Of a stretch of DNA of 64,000 nucleotides, positions 17,217-25,943 are shown in pieces; the first letter of the stretch is position 1, and each line of letters starts with the position of its first letter. A program made the position numbers and the translations under genes. Source of the DNA: JAMQPK01 sp963761975 (lineage in GTDB: Bacteria > Acidobacteriota > Vicinamibacteria > Vicinamibacterales > JAMQPK01); contig CAVXIR010000004.1 in NCBI GenBank assembly GCA_963761975.1, positions 2,052,871 to 2,116,870 of the forward strand, given 5' to 3'. Under the pieces are notes generated by a model, which was not told the DNA's origin, did not search any database, and was given only the letters and a program-made list of their open reading frames with translations.

Positions 17217-18127
17217 GGACTCATTTTAATCTTCTCGAGCATCCGCTGAGTGAGGGTCTTCCGTTTGGGCGAAAACTGGTTTGCCGCGGCACGAAGGTAG
17301 GGCTGAATCTGTCGCGCCGCATAGGTGAGATACCCTGTTTGCCGGAGTTCGCTGAGCGTCTGGCGATAGTCATCGAGCACGGCCGCGCCAAGTATCTGGC
17401 CCGAGCGCGCCGCACCCACCCGTGTGGAGTTGAACAGCCACTGCATCCGATCCGGGAACTGCCGGAGGGCGGACAACGCAATCATCGACGAGGTTTCAAA
17501 GACCGAACGATCATGGCGAGCGGCTTCGGCTTTCAATTCCGCCCACATCTGGCCAATGGTCTCGCGTGATGGAAGGCTGGCCGGCTGCAGGCTCTGCGCT
17601 TCTGAACGAATCGCGTTCCATTCCTCTCGGAGCCCGGCCACATCGAGTGGCGGCGTGTTGACGGCCGCCGCCATTCTCGATGACGTCCGTTCGAGGCCGT
17701 CGAGCATCTGATCGACGCTCGTGAAGTGCGCCTCCTTTTCGAGCAGCCCCTGCGCTTTGAGCGCATCGGCAATCTCCGGAATCAGATAGCGCCCCATACC
17801 GCAGAGATCGGCCATTGCCGCGAGCACCCAGACGGGGGACGCCCGAAACGCCACGATGCCCATCACTTCGATGGCATTGCCCGCGGTTCGCCTCACCAGG
17901 AAGTCGTTTGGAAGCGCTTCACTGGCGGTGTACACACCGTCGACCTGTCCGACCTGCTCGATGAGGAACCGCAGCGTCGTGTCGACAAGGTTCTGATAGA
18001 GCTGGGTGCGGCGCAGTGCTGCGGGCAGCGCCACCTCGCCGACTTCGCGCGCCACACCGGCACCCAGTCCCAACGTGGACCGGACGACCCGCTCTGGCAG
18101 GGTCAAGAGATACGATTTGACCGTCAT
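17213..18127 (-). CDS. conserved-looking protein of unknown function
   Basis: The protein has about 304 residues, largely alpha-helical, without a clear signal peptide. It contains a hydrophobic stretch around NAIEVMGIVAFRASPVWVLAAMADL and a long Ala/Glu/Arg-rich C-terminal helix region ending in basic KRKTLTQRMLEKIK. I do not recognise the family. It sits between the DUF885 lipoprotein and the GH2-like gene with overlaps on both sides, so it should be part of the same operon. I chose the ATG at 18127; a TTG at 18145 overlapping the upstream stop is also possible. Confidence 0.65.
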   Translation of the reverse strand: MTVKSYLLTLPERVVRSTLGLGAGVAREVGEVALPAALRRTQLYQNLVDTTLRFLIEQVGQVDGVYTASEALPNDFLVRRTAGNAIEVMGIVAFRASPVWVLAAMADLCGMGRYLIPEIADALKAQGLLEKEAHFTSVDQMLDGLERTSSRMAAAVNTPPLDVAGLREEWNAIRSEAQSLQPASLPSRETIGQMWAELKAEAARHDRSVFETSSMIALSALRQFPDRMQWLFNSTRVGAARSGQILGAAVLDDYRQTLSELRQTGYLTYAARQIQPYLRAAANQFSPKRKTLTQRMLEKIKMSP

Positions 18128-18141
18128 TTGGGGTTCTACGG

Positions 18142-19896
18142 TCAAAACAACTGTCCGGTTTCACCCAGCATGGCCCGTCTGATGAGGGGCAGGGGCAGCG
18201 GCCCGAGGCTGATGAAGGTGTCGTGGAATTTCTGAAGCGAGTAGTCGGCGCCCATCTTCGCCTTGTAGTCGTCGCGCAGCTTCAGGATCATCAACTTTCC
18301 CATCGTGTAGTAGCCATATGTGGCATCGGATGTGCCTCGCTTGCTTTCGGTTCTCGAGTACGCCCGTGGCTGATAGGCCTCCTTCACGAAGAATTCCTCC
18401 GCCTCCGCAACGCTCATGCCTTTGGTATGCATCCTGATACCGACGATGAACCGCGCATCGCGAAGCAGCGCATCCTGAAGTTGCGCCAGCCGGAATTTCG
18501 GGTCGTCGGCATGGAAACCTTCGTCGATGACCATCTGCTCGCAGTAGTGCGCCCACCCTTCGCTGTTCGACGAGGCGCCGAAGACCTTCCGTATGTCGGA
18601 CGGAAACGTGCGGGCATAGAGAAACTGCAGGTAGTGGCCCGGCCAGACTTCGTGCACCGACACGTTGGAGATCATGGCGTAGTACCAAATCGTCATGAAC
18701 TCCTTCTTCTCGGCCGGTGTCGCTTTCGGGTCGGGCAACGTCATGTTGTAGTACGCCTCGGTTGCCACTTTTTCGAAAGGCCCCGGAATGTCCATCGACG
18801 CCGACGTCGTCGCACGCAGAAACGGCGGTGTCTCCTCGACGCGCGCCGGCGCCGCTTTTGGAATCGTGATGATGCGCTTTTCCGTCATGAAACGGCCCAG
18901 CGCGTCGAGCTCGGCCTGTGTCGTCGCGAGCAGCTTTTCCGCAGGCGGATGGTCGGCCTCGACGATTTTCAGGACTCCTAACGGCGTGGGTTTGGGATCG
19001 ATCAGCCGGGCCGTCTCTGCGAACGTCGCCTGGTTCTTCTTCAGATCGCGCTCGGCGATGGCAAGCAGCTCGTCGAGCGGCATGTCGATCATCTCGTCGG
19101 CGGCAAGCTTTCTGCGAAAGGTCTCTTCCCCCAGCGCAAAATCGCCATTCGAACGCTTCAGGAGATCCTCCTGCAACCATTTCTTGTACGCGACTAACGC
19201 CGCGATGACGGCGCCGTTCGCCGCCTTGAATTCCGCGAGCAGGGCCTTGTCGGCGACGTCTGGAAAGGCGGAGGCGACGGCGGTCTCGAAAAACCCGCGG
19301 TTGCCGTCCATCTGCTCGATGGCAATCTCTGTGTAGATACGCGGCGGATTGTCGAGATTCTTCCTGGCCTCTGCGAGCGCTGCGGGCATCGCCTTCTCGC
19401 GCGCGACAAGCTGCCGCAGCCGCTCCTCGGGCGGAGCGAACTCCCGCTTGATCATGATGTAGGCCGTGCGTGTCAGCCCGCTGCTGTAGGAATCAGGATC
19501 GCGGGCCCAGGGCCGCACGGTCTCGAGCGTGAGGAGGCGCGAGTCGATCGCGCGCAGCAGCTGCTCATGGTCGAGTTGATTGTTGGCCGTCAGCGTCTTT
19601 GCCTCAATCGCCGCAACGCGCTCGCGAAACTGGCGCGCCGAGGCAATCGCATCGGTGACGCCCTGGCGCGAGTAATCCTCGATGCGATCGTTGTACTTGT
19701 GAACCCCGAGATAGGTCGCGTACGTCGGACTCTGTCTATAGAAGTCCTCGAGATACGATCGAGCGACCTCGTTGAAGGCGGCGTCTCCCGACGGCGGCGC
19801 AGCTGGTGGCGGCTGCGGTGGCGAACTACAGGCCGCTGCTACCGTGACCAGCACAACGATGATGCGCCATCGCGGCCCTTTGCTACTTCCAGGCAT
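18142..19896 (-). CDS. DUF885 family lipoprotein, probable metallopeptidase
   Basis: The protein has about 584 residues. The start at 19896 gives a lipoprotein signal (VVLVTVAAACSS, Cys in the lipobox), then a Pro-rich linker. The long helical DUF885 domain contains the conserved HEVWPGHYLQ, followed by EGWAHYCEQMVIDEG and the late RGTSDATYGYYTMGKL. HExxxGH with the later Glu-Gly-Trp-Ala-His-Tyr resembles a gluzincin-like zinc site, so a peptidase or carboxylic hydrolase outside the inner membrane is likely. It overlaps the VOC gene by 14 bases. Confidence 0.85.
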   Translation of the reverse strand: MPGSSKGPRWRIIVVLVTVAAACSSPPQPPPAAPPSGDAAFNEVARSYLEDFYRQSPTYATYLGVHKYNDRIEDYSRQGVTDAIASARQFRERVAAIEAKTLTANNQLDHEQLLRAIDSRLLTLETVRPWARDPDSYSSGLTRTAYIMIKREFAPPEERLRQLVAREKAMPAALAEARKNLDNPPRIYTEIAIEQMDGNRGFFETAVASAFPDVADKALLAEFKAANGAVIAALVAYKKWLQEDLLKRSNGDFALGEETFRRKLAADEMIDMPLDELLAIAERDLKKNQATFAETARLIDPKPTPLGVLKIVEADHPPAEKLLATTQAELDALGRFMTEKRIITIPKAAPARVEETPPFLRATTSASMDIPGPFEKVATEAYYNMTLPDPKATPAEKKEFMTIWYYAMISNVSVHEVWPGHYLQFLYARTFPSDIRKVFGASSNSEGWAHYCEQMVIDEGFHADDPKFRLAQLQDALLRDARFIVGIRMHTKGMSVAEAEEFFVKEAYQPRAYSRTESKRGTSDATYGYYTMGKLMILKLRDDYKAKMGADYSLQKFHDTFISLGPLPLPLIRRAMLGETGQLF

Positions 19897-20362
19897 TAAT
19901 CGCCTTTCGATGCATCGAATCCGGCCCGATCTCGAGCAGCTCCATGTTGATGCCGCCGGGTCCGGTGGCTTGCGCGATGCGCGTGCCGGTTCTTGGACTG
20001 AGTGACGCCGCACGCACGTCAACGCCACGCTGCTTCAATTGCTCGATGGTCGAGTCGAGGTTCTGCACTTCCAAACCGAAGTGCGGGCATCCAGCGGGGC
20101 GTGCCGGCGTGGCCTGCATGACCTCGAGAAACGTGTCGCGGCTGATCTGAAAATACGTGAAGTAGGGCGTTCCATCCGCCTCGCGAAACGAAAACGCCTC
20201 GCGGAATCCCATTTGCTTCGTGTAGAAATTCGTCGCCGCCGCATAGTCTGCGACGCTGATCGCCACATGATTCAGTCCGACGATGCGACCCTGTTGCGCA
20301 AGAGCGGATTCAATCGCCATGCCGACAATGAGACCCGTGAGAAACAGCATCGCGGTGCGCAT
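19883..20362 (-). CDS. exported VOC-superfamily (glyoxalase-like) protein
   Basis: The 159-residue protein has a signal peptide (about 1-23) and one VOC module: GLNHVAISVADYAAATNFYTKQMGF, then FLEVMQAT, and the second half PHFGLEVQNLDSTIEQL and GGINMELLEIG. His, Glu and Glu would be metal ligands. The exported location is unusual for the family. GGAGG lies about 9 bases before the ATG at 20362. It is divergent from the sirtuin, with about 44 bases between starts. Confidence 0.8.
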   Translation of the reverse strand: MRTAMLFLTGLIVGMAIESALAQQGRIVGLNHVAISVADYAAATNFYTKQMGFREAFSFREADGTPYFTYFQISRDTFLEVMQATPARPAGCPHFGLEVQNLDSTIEQLKQRGVDVRAASLSPRTGTRIAQATGPGGINMELLEIGPDSMHRKAINAWK

Positions 20363-20406
20363 GTGAGTTCCCTCCAGGACGTGGCGTTCAAGTATAGACT
20401 TTGCAG

Positions 20407-21171
20407 ATGGCCGAGCACATCGATCTGGTGCGGCGCTGGGTGCGCGCCGCGACGCGCATCGTCGCGCTGACCGGCGCCGGCATTTCCACCGAATCCGGCA
20501 TTCCGGATTTCCGCGGCCCGCAGGGCGTGTGGACGAAGAACCCAAAAGCTGAAAAGCTTTCCAATATCCATTACTACATGTCGGATCCCGAGGTTCGCCG
20601 CCTTGCGTGGCAACAGCGTCTGGTGCATCCCGCCTGGCACGCGACGCCGAACAGCGGGCACCGCGCGCTGGCCGATCTTGAACGCGCCGGCCGGCTTCGC
20701 GCGCTGATCACGCAGAACATCGACGGCCTGCACCAGCGGGCGGGCAACTCACCGGAGAAGGTCATCGAAGTGCACGGAACCGTCCATGAGTACATTTGCA
20801 TGAACTGCGGCACCCGTGGACCAATGCAGGTGGTGCTCGACCGTGTGCGTGCCGGCGAGGAAGATCCGCCGTGTACCGATTGCAACGGGATTCTCAAGAG
20901 CGCCACGATCTCGTTCGGTCAACCGCTCGTGCCCGCAGTGATCGAGCAAGCCATGGAGGCGGCCGCTGAAGCCGATGTGTTTCTCGCGATCGGCACGACG
21001 CTGCAGGTCTATCCCGTTGCCGGTGCTGTGCCGTGCGCGAAATCTGCCGGTGCCAGGATTGTCATCATCAATGCCGAGCCGACCGGTTTCGACAATGTTG
21101 CGGACGCTGTCATCAGGGAGCGGATCGGAGATGTGCTGCCTGAGCTCTGCGGTTACGCGGCGACACGTTGA
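20407..21171 (+). CDS. Sir2-family NAD-dependent protein deacylase
   Basis: The roughly 254-residue sirtuin has all key motifs: GAGISTESGIPDFRG (23-37), TQNIDGLH (102-109), catalytic His123 in VHG, zinc Cys131/134 and Cys156/159, and GTTLQVYP for NAD. It would remove acyl groups from lysine using NAD+, in the cytoplasm. It lacks the Tyr/Arg pair (YxxR) typical of desuccinylases near residue 60 in a form I can assign, so the preferred acyl group is open. I chose the ATG at 20407 over a TTG at 20401. It is one of only four plus-strand genes. Confidence 0.92.
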   Translation: MAEHIDLVRRWVRAATRIVALTGAGISTESGIPDFRGPQGVWTKNPKAEKLSNIHYYMSDPEVRRLAWQQRLVHPAWHATPNSGHRALADLERAGRLRALITQNIDGLHQRAGNSPEKVIEVHGTVHEYICMNCGTRGPMQVVLDRVRAGEEDPPCTDCNGILKSATISFGQPLVPAVIEQAMEAAAEADVFLAIGTTLQVYPVAGAVPCAKSAGARIVIINAEPTGFDNVADAVIRERIGDVLPELCGYAATR

Positions 21172-21174
21172 GCC

Positions 21175-21238
21175 CAAGAGCGCGGGAGTCCGGGAGTCGT
21201 AGGAGTCGGAGAGTCCTGAGAGTCGAACGCTCAAGACT
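21175..21238. repeat. GAGTC-family array after the sirtuin
   Basis: Degenerate GAGTC words (gggagtccgggagtcg and relatives) begin right after the sirtuin stop, in sense orientation, and run to the converging DUF2007 stop at 21231. Confidence 0.75.
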
Positions 21239-21488
21239 CCGGCTTGTCATCGGGCAAACGAAACTCGCCCGCTTCGGCAGAATCCAACAGGGTACGAGCC
21301 CGATTCGCATCCTCGTTAGCCACGACGATCTGGACCGCACCAAGACCATCGAGCGTCAGTGCATGAGTGAATCGCAACGACTCGCCCTGCACGGCGGTCG
21401 AAATTCCGGCGGCCTCCAGGAATGCACGAACCTGTTGCGCATGTAACTCACCGTTCGCCACAAAGACGCACTGCCATTCCTGATTCAT
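21231..21488 (-). CDS. DUF2007-type small protein
   Basis: The 85-residue product follows the DUF2007 plan: VFVANGELHAQQVRAFLEAAGISTAVQ, then VQIVVANEDANRARTLLD. This is a single alpha/beta domain related to GlnB-like or signal-transducing folds, with no known ligand. The C-terminal residues fall at the edge of the GAGTC array. ATG at 21488. Confidence 0.8.
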   Translation of the reverse strand: MNQEWQCVFVANGELHAQQVRAFLEAAGISTAVQGESLRFTHALTLDGLGAVQIVVANEDANRARTLLDSAEAGEFRLPDDKPES

Positions 21489-21555
21489 GACGCACCGCAC
21501 TCTCTATGGGCTGTTTTTTTGAGGCCGGCGGCGCTCCGCGGCCGGCCCCAACTAA

Positions 21556-21660
21556 CGCGACTCAAAGACTCCCTGACTCCCCGACTTCCGGGACTCTTCG
21601 ACTCCAGGACTCTTCGACTCCCGTGACTCTTCCGACTCCTAGACTCCGAAGGTCACCCCG
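21556..21660. repeat. GACTC/GAGTC-family array
   Basis: At least ten GACTC-type words fill the gap between the VOC gene stop and the DUF2007 start. Read in the sense direction of the VOC gene they are GAGTC, the same orientation as after pssA and the sirtuin. The array ends within five bases of the VOC stop codon. Confidence 0.8.
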
Positions 21661-21664
21661 AAGG

Positions 21665-22063
21665 TTACTTCGCGTTCTCGTCCTGCTGCCACAGCGCGAA
21701 GTGGTTCCCTTGGGGATCGATCAACATCGCAAACCAGCCCATACCGGGCACAGGCGCTCGCGGCTTGGTGATTTTGGCGCCGAGATCCTGCGCTCGCTTC
21801 ACGGACGCATCGAGCGAGTCGACGTTGATGTAGTTGACCGGCGCGCGGACGTCGTAGCCGTCGGGGCGCTTGACGAGACCGCCGTTGATGCCACCAGGCT
21901 GCGTGGGCATCCCTTTGCCATCCGTGTCGACGGTCTTGACCATCCGATAGTCCATACCCGGCACCGGCTCGATGTTCCAGTCGAACAGGGTCGAGTAGAA
22001 CTTGCTCAATTTCTCCGGATCGTCGGCATAGATTTCAAAGTGCACAATCGGGTTTTTCATCAT
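21665..22063 (-). CDS. VOC-family protein
   Basis: The 132-residue cytoplasmic VOC protein has NPIVHFEIYADDPEKLSKFYSTLFDW at the start and GWFAMLIDPQGNHFALWQQD at the end, as in glyoxalase/bleomycin-resistance proteins of the YdeN or CFP30 type. The ligand is unknown. AAGGGG precedes the ATG by about 7 bases. It is downstream of a chain of overlapping genes that also holds another VOC protein. Confidence 0.87.
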   Translation of the reverse strand: MMKNPIVHFEIYADDPEKLSKFYSTLFDWNIEPVPGMDYRMVKTVDTDGKGMPTQPGGINGGLVKRPDGYDVRAPVNYINVDSLDASVKRAQDLGAKITKPRAPVPGMGWFAMLIDPQGNHFALWQQDENAK

Positions 22064-22075
22064 CGCTGCCCCTTT

Positions 22076-22483
22076 CTAATGTAGTGCATCGATCATTTCC
22101 TGATGCTCGTCGATCCGTTGGTGCAACAGCCCGACCAGTTCCCGCTCGCTGCTCACGAACTGCTCGAAGACTCGACGTGCTCTTTCAGACGCGAGTGCCG
22201 CCGGATCGTGACTCGCCATCGGCAGATCCACGCACGCAGCCATTTTCCCGGCCAGCGCACGAAGCCGAGCGGACAGCTCGCGGTGTTCATTCACGAGATC
22301 GACATAAGCATCGTGCTCAGGTCTCGAGCCTTCGTCGCGTACATCGATGGCGCCGAGGTGAACATCGAGATTCTCGGCAACAGCTGAGAGAACCTTGGCG
22401 ACGAGATCGGGGAACGCCGAATGATGTGCCAGCCCCTGCCCGCAGGTGCCTGCCATATCGTCACTTCCTGATTCAGAATGCAT
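22076..22483 (-). CDS. small alpha-helical protein of unknown function
   Basis: The roughly 135-residue, predicted all-helical cytoplasmic protein has many His and Glu residues (NEHRELSARLRALAG, SSERELVGLLHQRIDEHQEM). It could be a small helical bundle, possibly metal binding, but I do not recognise the family. Its start overlaps the stop of the VOC gene (GTGATG), so it is translated from the same message as the VOC and monooxygenase-like genes upstream. Confidence 0.6.
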   Translation of the reverse strand: MHSESGSDDMAGTCGQGLAHHSAFPDLVAKVLSAVAENLDVHLGAIDVRDEGSRPEHDAYVDLVNEHRELSARLRALAGKMAACVDLPMASHDPAALASERARRVFEQFVSSERELVGLLHQRIDEHQEMIDALH

Positions 22484-22923
22484 CACACGCTCGCAAGCGC
22501 TGAGGACACCACGTCGTAATCATAGGTGGTGACTTCCAGCAAGTGGCCGTACGGATCTACGAAGTAAATGGAGTACGCCTGCTGATGGTCGACCACCGAG
22601 CCCGGCGTGAGGCGCTGGTTGTGAATGTCGGCCAGTTCGAGATCCGACAGACGGCGGAGGAACTCCGTAAAACCGGCGCCGGTCACCCTAAATGCCACGC
22701 GACGAAAGGCGGCCGTTTGAGGGCTCGGCACCGGCTGTCCCGCAAAGAGCGCAAGCATCGTGCTCCCGCCGTCGCTCGAAATCATCAGCGGGCCACCATC
22801 GGCCGCCCAATGCTCTGCCGAAGGCACCACCTGCAGACCAAGCACGCGCTCGTACCAACGCGCCGCCTCATACTGGTCGGGCACGAACAGCTCGACGTGA
22901 TCGATCTGCAGAACTTTGAACAT
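22483..22923 (-). CDS. VOC-family protein
   Basis: This 146-residue VOC module has QIDHVELFVPDQYEAARWYERVLGL, then MLALFAGQ, AFRVTGAGFTEFLRRL and SIYFVDPYGHLLEVTTYDYD. The His, Glu and late Glu of a glyoxalase-type metal site are in place, so it may be a dioxygenase or isomerase. The ATG at 22923 overlaps the stop of the secreted monooxygenase-like gene by ATGA. Confidence 0.87.
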   Translation of the reverse strand: MFKVLQIDHVELFVPDQYEAARWYERVLGLQVVPSAEHWAADGGPLMISSDGGSTMLALFAGQPVPSPQTAAFRRVAFRVTGAGFTEFLRRLSDLELADIHNQRLTPGSVVDHQQAYSIYFVDPYGHLLEVTTYDYDVVSSALASV

Positions 22924-23543
22924 CAGTTCGCCTTTGTTTCCGCACCCCATCCCTTGTCGAGCGGCTTCGCCGGATCGGCGGTGATCTCGAGGTCGGCGCA
23001 GTGATGGTAGGTGTACCCGCCGGGGTTGTTGTACGCGTGTTCGGCCATCCACTGAACAATCTGCAGCGTGCATTTTTTGCAGCTGATGTTCGGCAGCTCG
23101 ATGTCCGCTTCGAACGTCTGCGGTGCGCTCGGCCGCGTGCAGTGCGGGAACAGACCATCTGCCAGTACGGGCCTCTGCGGCGGACTCTGCACGACCGCCC
23201 ACACCGAGCGCGGTCCTTTCTCGGTCTCTCGCGTCGTGGTGACCGGATCGGGCGGCAACTCGTCGCGAGAATTCATGGCAAGCGCCACCCGATAATGGCC
23301 GGGATGGTAGATGGTCTCGAGGACGCGAATTTTCAGCTTCTGGCCACCAACGGCTTTGCCGACGATGTTGGTCGGCGTGCCTTTGTCTTTGTTATCGCCG
23401 CCGCAGGGCGCGGCTTTCTGGGGATCGCCGCGATCGCTCGCCACGAGCCACGACGCGGGCTCGAGCAACTTGAAGTGGGCATCACCCGCCGCCTGCGCGC
23501 CGACAAGCATCAGACCAATCACGCCGAGTTGAGCTGTCCGCAT
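22923..23543 (-). CDS. secreted polysaccharide-monooxygenase-like copper protein (SCE4755 type)
   Basis: The 206-residue exported protein has a signal peptide that appears to end at Ala22, leaving His23 as the new N-terminus (HFKLLEPASW). It carries CGG near 47, YHPGHYR (His80/His83) and further Cys residues in PHC, SCKKC and YHHC. An N-terminal His plus an internal His is the copper histidine brace of lytic polysaccharide monooxygenases. The family is known as an LPMO-like group without proven substrate. GGAGGAG before the ATG at 23543 fixes the start. Confidence 0.75.
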   Translation of the reverse strand: MRTAQLGVIGLMLVGAQAAGDAHFKLLEPASWLVASDRGDPQKAAPCGGDNKDKGTPTNIVGKAVGGQKLKIRVLETIYHPGHYRVALAMNSRDELPPDPVTTTRETEKGPRSVWAVVQSPPQRPVLADGLFPHCTRPSAPQTFEADIELPNISCKKCTLQIVQWMAEHAYNNPGGYTYHHCADLEITADPAKPLDKGWGAETKAN

Positions 23544-23565
23544 CTTCTCCTCCATCAATCCGCAT

Positions 23566-23621
23566 GATCGTCCATCGTCCATCGTCCATCCAGACGATCG
23601 ACGATGGACGATCGACGATCC
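23566..23621. repeat. CATCGTC-family array with inverted arm
   Basis: CATCGTC words (23566-23590) are followed by the complementary GACGATG words (23593-23620), giving a nearly perfect hairpin. It fills the gap between the VOC gene stop at 23626 and the monooxygenase-like gene start at 23543. Confidence 0.85.
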
Positions 23622-23625
23622 GAGA

Positions 23626-24138
23626 TCACCGAGCCGTCAGCGCGCCTTCTGCTGCGCGCTCGAGCGCTGTAATGTCGAGTTTCTTCATCGTCAGCAACGC
23701 CTCCATGACACGTCCCGATTTGCTGGGGTCGGGATCGCTCAGCAACTCGGGCAACACCGCGGGAACGACCTGCCAGGACACGCCATACTTGTCTTTCAGC
23801 CAACCGCACTGCTGGGCCCTCGGGTCGCCGCCCACAGACAGCTTGTCCCAGTAGTAATCGATGTCGGCCTGTGTCTTACACGGGACCTCAAATGAAACAG
23901 CCTCGTTGAATTTGAACATCGGCCCGCCATTGAGCGCCGTAAAGGGCTGGCCTTCCAGCTCGAATGCGACGGTCATGACCGACCCTTCTGGCCGCTTATG
24001 AAATTCATAACCAGCCTTTCCATACCGCGTAATGCTCATGATCCTCGAATTGCGGAACACACTCGTGTAAAACTGCGCTGCCTCTTCAGCCTGACTGTCG
24101 AACCACAGACACGCAGCGATCTTCTTACCTTGTTGCAT
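23626..24138 (-). CDS. PhnB/3-demethylubiquinone-methyltransferase-like VOC protein
   Basis: The 170-residue PhnB-type VOC protein has AACLWFDSQAEEAAQFYTSVF, VMTVAFELEGQPFTALNGG, SFEVPCKTQADIDYYWDKLS, and the closing CGWLKDKYGVSWQVVP. This group was named after a ubiquinone methyltransferase by error; its members bind small ligands and the activity is unknown. It is an isolated gene between DUF3052 and a CATCGTC array. Confidence 0.88.
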   Translation of the reverse strand: MQQGKKIAACLWFDSQAEEAAQFYTSVFRNSRIMSITRYGKAGYEFHKRPEGSVMTVAFELEGQPFTALNGGPMFKFNEAVSFEVPCKTQADIDYYWDKLSVGGDPRAQQCGWLKDKYGVSWQVVPAVLPELLSDPDPSKSGRVMEALLTMKKLDITALERAAEGALTAR

Positions 24139-24156
24139 GACACGCCTCCATTGAAT

Positions 24157-24591
24157 TCAGCGAAGGTCTTTTCTGACAACGAGTTTGAGTCCCGACCACA
24201 CATCGTCTATCGCGCAGACCTTGACGTCGACCAATCCGAGGGGAAGTGCCACTTCGCGAACAATATCCTCGGTAATGTCGGTCTCCACGCGGGAAGATTT
24301 CTTGGGCCAGGAGACCCAGATAATGGCGGCCGGCGGCACCTTGCGACGAAGTGCCATCACCGTCTTCGCCATCTCCGATTTTTTGGTGCAAAAGATGTGC
24401 GCGAAATCTGTCGATCCCGACGCGGTGGTCACAAACCGCACATCCTTCGGCAGGCCATCGAGCCATGCGCGATATCCAGCTGGCGCACCAAGCACGAGCA
24501 CAGCGTTCGCTGGTTTGATCCCGAGCTTGGTCACCAGCGGCGTACCTGAATAGCCTGCGGTCGTGCCTCGTGCCGAGGGGCGGGATTTCAT
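24157..24591 (-). CDS. DUF3052 family protein
   Basis: The 144-residue product opens with a basic tail and GYSGTPLVTKLGIKP, then VLVLGAPAGYR, FVTTASGSTDFAHIFCTKKSEM, PPAAIIWVSWPKKSSRVETDI and GLVDVKVCAIDDVWSGLKLV. This is the DUF3052 pattern. Its cytoplasmic function is unknown. The ATG overlaps the permease stop by ATGA, so the two are coupled. Confidence 0.88.
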   Translation of the reverse strand: MKSRPSARGTTAGYSGTPLVTKLGIKPANAVLVLGAPAGYRAWLDGLPKDVRFVTTASGSTDFAHIFCTKKSEMAKTVMALRRKVPPAAIIWVSWPKKSSRVETDITEDIVREVALPLGLVDVKVCAIDDVWSGLKLVVRKDLR

Positions 24592-25928
24592 CAGAGAGAC
24601 CGATCTTCAAACTGGCGATTCGTCACGAACAACGCGGCGCCAACCGCGAGACCAACTGCGCCACCGAGCAGTTGCTGCCTCGTGGCACCCGCAAGAATTA
24701 ACAACGATACGGCAATCGCGGCCAGCGGCACGAGCGGGCCCAGGGGAGCCACGAACGTGGCCGGCCTGACCGTCGCCCGAAAACGTGGATGGCGCAGCCA
24801 AAGCGTGGCCGCGCAGGCGCCCGTATACGCGACAAGCCTGGCAACGGCGCTCGCAACCGCAAGCAGGACGAACGATCCGGACAGTGCCAGGCCAAGCGCC
24901 ACCAGGGTTGTGACGATCACGGCATTCGACGGCGTGCGGTAGGTTGGGTGAATCTTTCCGAAAAAGCGTGGAAGCTCGCCGTTTTCCGCCAGCGCAAAGA
25001 GCATTCGCGATCCAGTCAGCACGGCGCCCAGATTGTTGCCGGTCATCGAAACGACCGATCCCGTACTGATGAGCAGAGCGCCAGCGGCACCCATGAACAG
25101 CAGCGATGCGTCGGCGAGCGGTGTCTTGGAGGCAGTCAACTCAGGCATGACTCCGAGCGCCACGAGCTGTGCGAGCGTCATGATGGCGGTGACTGCCAGG
25201 ATCGTGGTGACAAACGCGAAGGGCAAGTGCCGGCGGGGGTCGGCCGCCTCACCTGCCGGAACACCGATGACGTCATAGCCCCCAAATGCGAAAATCAACA
25301 GTAACGCTGCCGCCGAGATTTGCGAGAGCGAGACAGTACCTCCTGGGATCAGGCGACTGAAATCGACATACCACACGCCGATAACGATGAAGAGCGCAAG
25401 CGGCACGAGCTTGGCGACCGTGAGCAGATTAATGACGAACGCGCTCGGCCGGATGCCACGCAGATTGATCCATCCGAGACTCAGCGTGACGGCCGAGATG
25501 ATGGCGGCGCGGCCTGCGCCGCTCGTGACGGCCGGCCAGTAGAATCCCAGCGCGAGCGCGAGGGCATTGACGATGCTCGCCTGGCTCGTGACGCGGGTCA
25601 CCCATTGCATCCACCCGACTTCGAATCCGACGAAACGTCCGAATGCTGCGCGCGTGTAAAGGTACGGGCCGCCGGTTCGTTCGAATCGGCTGCCGACCTC
25701 GGCGAAACACAACGCGACGAGCAATGAGGCGAACCCGATCGCAAGGAACGCGATCGGACTCCACGTTCCCACCTGTGCAGCCACTTGCGACGGCAGGAAA
25801 AAGACGGCGCTCCCGATCACCTGGTTGATGCCGATGGCCGTGAGATCCCATTTGCCAAGCTCCCGGCGCAACGTCGGAAGGGGTGCGGGAGCCTGGCCGA
25901 CGGAAATTGCAGTGGTGGCGTCAATCAT
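24591..25928 (-). CDS. APC-superfamily amino acid/polyamine permease
   Basis: The roughly 445-residue permease has about 12 membrane spans. The first span carries the APC signature (GINQVIGSAVFFLPSQVA). FAEVGSRFERTGGPYLYTRAAFG is the conserved region after span 2, followed by MTGNNLGAVLTGSRMLFALAENGELPRFFGKIH, typical of amino-acid transporters. The substrate is undetermined. I take the ATG at 25928, which puts only 15 bases between it and the divergent NTF2-like gene, so one promoter must lie inside the other gene, or the true start is further upstream. Confidence 0.88.
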   Translation of the reverse strand: MIDATTAISVGQAPAPLPTLRRELGKWDLTAIGINQVIGSAVFFLPSQVAAQVGTWSPIAFLAIGFASLLVALCFAEVGSRFERTGGPYLYTRAAFGRFVGFEVGWMQWVTRVTSQASIVNALALALGFYWPAVTSGAGRAAIISAVTLSLGWINLRGIRPSAFVINLLTVAKLVPLALFIVIGVWYVDFSRLIPGGTVSLSQISAAALLLIFAFGGYDVIGVPAGEAADPRRHLPFAFVTTILAVTAIMTLAQLVALGVMPELTASKTPLADASLLFMGAAGALLISTGSVVSMTGNNLGAVLTGSRMLFALAENGELPRFFGKIHPTYRTPSNAVIVTTLVALGLALSGSFVLLAVASAVARLVAYTGACAATLWLRHPRFRATVRPATFVAPLGPLVPLAAIAVSLLILAGATRQQLLGGAVGLAVGAALFVTNRQFEDRSL

Positions 25929-25943
25929 GCATGGGCTCGTGTG

